Both the position numbers and the translations under genes were made by a program. From the NCBI RefSeq assembly GCF_001192835.1, contig NZ_DF968182.1:2451113-2515112 (forward strand): a stretch of DNA of 64,000 bases, written 5' to 3'. Below the pieces are notes generated by a model. The model was not told where the DNA came from. It ran no database searches and saw nothing but the letters and a program-made list of their open reading frames with translations. This stretch comes from Lentimicrobium saccharophilum (lineage in GTDB: Bacteria; Bacteroidota; Bacteroidia; Bacteroidales; Lentimicrobiaceae). Of this stretch, positions 60,692 to 64,000 are shown one piece after another (position 1 is the stretch's first letter; every line of letters starts with the position of its first letter).

Positions 60692-63355
60692 CTATTTATC
60701 CGCTTCTTTGAGTTGCTTAAGCAACTGATCGCCCAGGCCGATGCGGTATCCTTCGGAGTGCCAGCTGATCTCTCCCCTGGCGTTGATCACGGCAACCACG
60801 GGCCACTGGGGAATTCCATCAATGGAACAAACCGTGCTGACCGCGGCAGCCACCTCCCCTCCGGTATCATGCCCGAACAGCGCAGCGCCCGGCAGATCGC
60901 GATAAACAGAAGGGGAAAATGCGCGTGTCATTTTATCAGAGGCTACCAGAAACAATACCCTGCCTCCCCACTGATCGAGGGCGGTTTTCACAGCCCTGAT
61001 ATCCTCCATCAGGTGTTTGGTCGGCTCCTTTGAGGGATCGATCAGGGCTACCACCATGCCCTTTGTACCTGTCAGGGAACCCAGTTTTATGACTTCGCCG
61101 TCCTCCAGTGTTCTGAAGGTTGCGCTCAGGTTGGCTTTGCCCAGAATCCCCGATTTTTCGGTGGCGGCTGCCAGGCTGATGTCAACCACCTGCGTCTCAC
61201 CTTCCGTGACCCTGAAGTATGAAATACCAGCAACCACTTCTCCCCCGCTTTGCCGGTTGCCGGTTATCAGCCGGTAATAGCCGGTATCCACCGTCACGGT
61301 GGCCGGAAACTTCAGCAATGAAGCGTCATACTCATAATCCAGGGTTACAAAGCGGCCCCTGTCGTAACGGGCAATGGTGTAATGCACATAATAACGGGGC
61401 ACAAAGTCTTTATCGGCCGAAAGATTGCGGAAGGTGACACTGCCGCGGGGGACAGAGCCCTTAACGGACTGTGCGGCAAAGAACACATCGTGCCATTCAC
61501 CGGCCTTATAGTATTGCGGCCTCCGGGTGGCAGGCTCAAGGCGGGCAGGAATGCCGAAACTGCGGCTGATGGCCACAAACAGCAGGTTGCGCGAGTATTC
61601 ATCCGCCCGGCCAAGTTGCAGCATTCCCTCAGGGCTCAGCGGCACACCATAATAGTTGTTGATCGTATCCGGTAAAATGTTGGCTGCAATCCACTCCCTG
61701 ATTTTCACGGGGTCTGCACGGAACTCCGCGGCCATAACAGCCGGAAAGACCTGTTGTATGTAACTGCGCCAGCCGGTTACAAACTCCTTCCCGATACGCG
61801 GAGAGAGAATGTAACGGCGATAATCATCGTCCGGAATCGCTTGAACAGGCTGATAGGTCTTGAGTGCTTCAAGATGGTCAGTCAGCGTGGAAGCCTGAAT
61901 ATCATGAAGGTCCTTTTCCGAAATATTGGCCAGCAACGCCATGCCGGTTTCCCGGTCACCAGGCTTCAGGCTCTTGACAAAACTGCTGATTTCAGGCCAG
62001 TTGCCCCGGCTGAGTGAAAGAAATTTCCATAGTTTAGCTGGACTCAGATTATGTTCGGCAGCCAGTTGCGCCCCGGTCAGGGAATCAATAAAGGTCGCGA
62101 TGTATATGGCCCGGATCGAATCTTCCTGAAGCAAACGGATGTTATTCTGCGCTGCATGCAAAGAATCTGACGGCTGGATGGCCTGTTTCGCCGGGGGATG
62201 GAGCGTATAAACCCCTTCCGGGAAGAATGTGGAAGCATCCCCCAGCCTCACATGCACGGTATCCTGTTCATCGGCGTGTACCAGGGCGGAAGCGGAAATT
62301 CCCTGATGCGAAATATGCAACATCAGGTCGCCGAATCCGGTGGTAACGGCACAGGTGCCGTTCTCCGCTGTATATTGAGTCACAATGGGGTAAAACTCTG
62401 CATAATTATACAACCCGAACTCTACCCTGGCGCCCGGGACAGGCGTTCCCTCAGGACCGGTCACTTTTACCGGGAGACTTTTTACGCGGGTATAGTTCTT
62501 TAAGAGGTTAAGCCTGGCATAGCATTCCCGGCTCTCCACCACCTCTTCGCTGCCGTTGTATTTGCCAAAAACAAAGGTGTGGGTCATCATGGCGCGCTTC
62601 ACGGGTTCGGCAAACCAGGCCAAATCGAGGGCCGGCTCCGGTTCGCAGGCGCCCAGGAAATGCCAGTTGCCGTCAATCCACACTTCCACCCAGGCATGAT
62701 TGTCGTCGGTATGAGCCCAGCGCGGGGTATAAACCTGACGGGCAGGGATGCCCACAGAACGCATGGCCGACACGGTAAAGGTGGATTCCTCACCGCAACG
62801 CCCGAACGCGGTGCGCACGGTGGTCAACGGACCCGATGTCCGTTCATCGGCCGATTTGTAGATCACCTTTTCGTGACACCAGTGGTTTACTTCCAGGGCC
62901 GCTTCTGCCATCGCCATTCCGGCAATCCGGTCCTTCAGTTCCCTGAAAAACACCTGACGCGCGGTATCGGTATACTCGTTATTGACCCGGTAGGGCAAGA
63001 CAAAATGCAGAAAAACATCCTCAGGAACGGAAGCTCCCCAACTGAAAAACGAGCGGGCTTCCAGGGCGGTCTTTACCTGCTTCAGGTAATAGACGCCGTC
63101 GTGCATGGCCAGATCGCTCAGCGGCATAAAGGCATACAGAAATTCCAGCCCTTCTTTCTCTTCCACACTCAGATCCTGTTCAAAAACGCTGAAAAGTACC
63201 GAATCGCGCCCTGCAGCCAGGGACTTCCGGGCCAGGAAGTGGGAATGCACCGCCTCGCGGTAGGCCTTGTCCTGAATGAGATGGCTGCCCGAACCGGGGC
63301 CTTTGCAGGATACTACGCTTAAGATCAGAAGAATAGGTAAAATCAGCTGCTTCAT
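60692..63355 (-). CDS. transglutaminase-like lipoprotein with degenerate second core and thioredoxin-like tail
   Basis: This 887-aa lipoprotein has lipobox SVVSC (Cys17). Residues ~150-250 form a transglutaminase-like core with Cys187 (GRCGEES) and His220 (DNHAW). A beta-sandwich region follows (~290-370). A second core (~590-640, SFGIPARLEP) lacks the Cys. The C-terminal ~130 residues resemble a thioredoxin fold without a CxxC pair. Such multi-domain proteins are common in Bacteroidota and mostly uncharacterised; many are proteases or cell-surface factors. It is on the same strand 300 nt upstream of the maturase operon, but a functional tie is unproven. Confidence 0.75.
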   Translation of the reverse strand: MKQLILPILLILSVVSCKGPGSGSHLIQDKAYREAVHSHFLARKSLAAGRDSVLFSVFEQDLSVEEKEGLEFLYAFMPLSDLAMHDGVYYLKQVKTALEARSFFSWGASVPEDVFLHFVLPYRVNNEYTDTARQVFFRELKDRIAGMAMAEAALEVNHWCHEKVIYKSADERTSGPLTTVRTAFGRCGEESTFTVSAMRSVGIPARQVYTPRWAHTDDNHAWVEVWIDGNWHFLGACEPEPALDLAWFAEPVKRAMMTHTFVFGKYNGSEEVVESRECYARLNLLKNYTRVKSLPVKVTGPEGTPVPGARVEFGLYNYAEFYPIVTQYTAENGTCAVTTGFGDLMLHISHQGISASALVHADEQDTVHVRLGDASTFFPEGVYTLHPPAKQAIQPSDSLHAAQNNIRLLQEDSIRAIYIATFIDSLTGAQLAAEHNLSPAKLWKFLSLSRGNWPEISSFVKSLKPGDRETGMALLANISEKDLHDIQASTLTDHLEALKTYQPVQAIPDDDYRRYILSPRIGKEFVTGWRSYIQQVFPAVMAAEFRADPVKIREWIAANILPDTINNYYGVPLSPEGMLQLGRADEYSRNLLFVAISRSFGIPARLEPATRRPQYYKAGEWHDVFFAAQSVKGSVPRGSVTFRNLSADKDFVPRYYVHYTIARYDRGRFVTLDYEYDASLLKFPATVTVDTGYYRLITGNRQSGGEVVAGISYFRVTEGETQVVDISLAAATEKSGILGKANLSATFRTLEDGEVIKLGSLTGTKGMVVALIDPSKEPTKHLMEDIRAVKTALDQWGGRVLFLVASDKMTRAFSPSVYRDLPGAALFGHDTGGEVAAAVSTVCSIDGIPQWPVVAVINARGEISWHSEGYRIGLGDQLLKQLKEADK

Positions 63356-63771
63356 GTCAATTCGTTTTAATGGCGGTGAAAATTATAAATGTTTACCGAA
63401 TGTGGGCTTAATTTTCTGCTAAAGATGTTCATTTCATTAAAAATTTCAGCAGTGAAGTCCGCCAAAATCACGGTATTTTCTAACCATCACCGTTCCCCCT
63501 TTTTTATAATCTTTCTAAACTGCCAATTAATATTGAAAATTCTGAATTTCATTTCCAAATCCTTTTAATATTGCAAACCGGAATCAGTATTTAGCACAAA
63601 AGCCTTTCCCGGAATATAGCAGCGGTAGAGAATATTAAGGATAAATTGCGGAAAAGGCATAGATATAAGAGCAGAATAATTTTCATTTTTTGAAGGATAA
63701 ATTCCTGGATTTAAGTGGTTTCAGCTCCTATAATGTTTCTCATACGAATGTCAAACAATGTCAGTCTATAT
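63356..63771. other. divergent AT-rich spacer
   Basis: This 416-nt AT-rich region lies between two divergent genes and should carry both promoters. I see no convincing TAnnTTTG pair in either direction and no RNA gene. A short frame at 63690-63875 overlaps the start of the next gene in another frame and is not credible. Confidence 0.3.
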
Positions 63772-64000
63772 ATGAAAAAGTCTATCCTTATTTCTCTTTT
63801 AGCTCTTGTTGTCTCCTTTTCTGCAGTTTCCCAAACCGGACAATCAGCCCTCGATCAGTCTACGTCCTTGGTTGAACGCGGGATAGAATTATATGATAAC
63901 AATGAGTTTCACAAAGCAATAGAAGTTTTTGATTCAGTAAGTCCCTGTGATCCCAATTATGCCTGGGCGGTTTATGAAAAATCGCTTTGCCGTTGGCAAC
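63772..64000 (+). CDS. secreted TPR-like protein, 3' part beyond window edge
   Basis: 76 codons are visible from the ATG at 63772. The N-terminus is a signal peptide (MKKSILISLLALVVSFSAVSQ) with cleavage near SQTGQ. The next residues LVERGIELYDNNEFHKAIEVFDSV fit the first helix pair of a tetratricopeptide repeat. The gene is cut by the window end. Function is unknown. It is divergent from the transglutaminase-like gene. Confidence 0.7.
   Translation, partial: MKKSILISLLALVVSFSAVSQTGQSALDQSTSLVERGIELYDNNEFHKAIEVFDSVSPCDPNYAWAVYEKSLCRWQ

Noticed and set aside
62579-63322. Plus-strand 247-aa frame opposite the transglutaminase-like gene
   Set aside because: It is antisense to the conserved catalytic core and has no start context or domain.

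Overview
The window reads as a chromosome segment of a Bacteroidota bacterium, most likely an anaerobic or facultative member of the Bacteroidales/Marinilabiliales side. The reasons are TAnnTTTG-type -7 promoter boxes, near absence of Shine-Dalgarno sequences, a sufBCDS-sufE cluster, DUF4878 and DUF2147 proteins, many small secreted proteins, and tandem radical SAM/SPASM peptide maturases. The genus cannot be fixed from this sequence alone.

Layout. 1-849: a truncated IS4-type transposase running off the left edge. 1206-14598: a probable acyl/glycolipid tailoring cluster with an SDR, a KAS III, two fatty-acyl-AMP-ligase-like enzymes (one fused to an acyl carrier domain), a free ACP, a B12-radical SAM enzyme, a sulfotransferase, a GT-C/TPR membrane protein, an MBOAT O-acyltransferase and an SGNH-like partner. 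14805-17430: a DUF2147 protein, a WecE-type sugar aminotransferase and a PH-domain membrane protein. 17569-23407: the SUF iron-sulfur operon. 23795-30548: ThiL, UvrC, PPK2, an isoaspartyl peptidase, a TauE-type exporter and a nucleoside-recognition protein. 30545-32049: a small peroxide-response operon (DoxX, glutathione peroxidase, OhrR) with a visible two-site operator. 32245-38424: an amino acid permease and carAB. 38597-39040: a hairpin array with an exact 70-bp period. 39362-42981: a YiiX-like hydrolase, a DUF4878 lipoprotein, a BASS transporter and a PlsC acyltransferase. 43228-48014: a MacB/LolCDE-like ABC exporter operon with a sigma-54-type promoter, a palindromic upstream site and a terminator. 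48250-50084: two secreted proteins of unknown function.

The most striking region is 50204-60391. Six tandem, mutually paralogous radical SAM/SPASM maturases (438-472 aa) all lie on the minus strand. Between the second and third of them sits a tiny gene of 29 codons (57380-57469) whose product ends in a Cys-dense tail (Cys18, 19, 22, 25, 27). It is followed at once by a strong intrinsic terminator (57326-57359). An unrecognised 185-aa protein and an SDR oxidoreductase, translationally coupled, complete the operon. I interpret this as a RiPP (ribosomally made, post-translationally modified peptide) system in which one very short Cys-rich precursor is served by six non-identical, apparently intact maturases. 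No dedicated exporter or leader peptidase is visible in the operon. An 887-aa transglutaminase-like lipoprotein lies just upstream. The window ends in a truncated TPR-type secreted protein.
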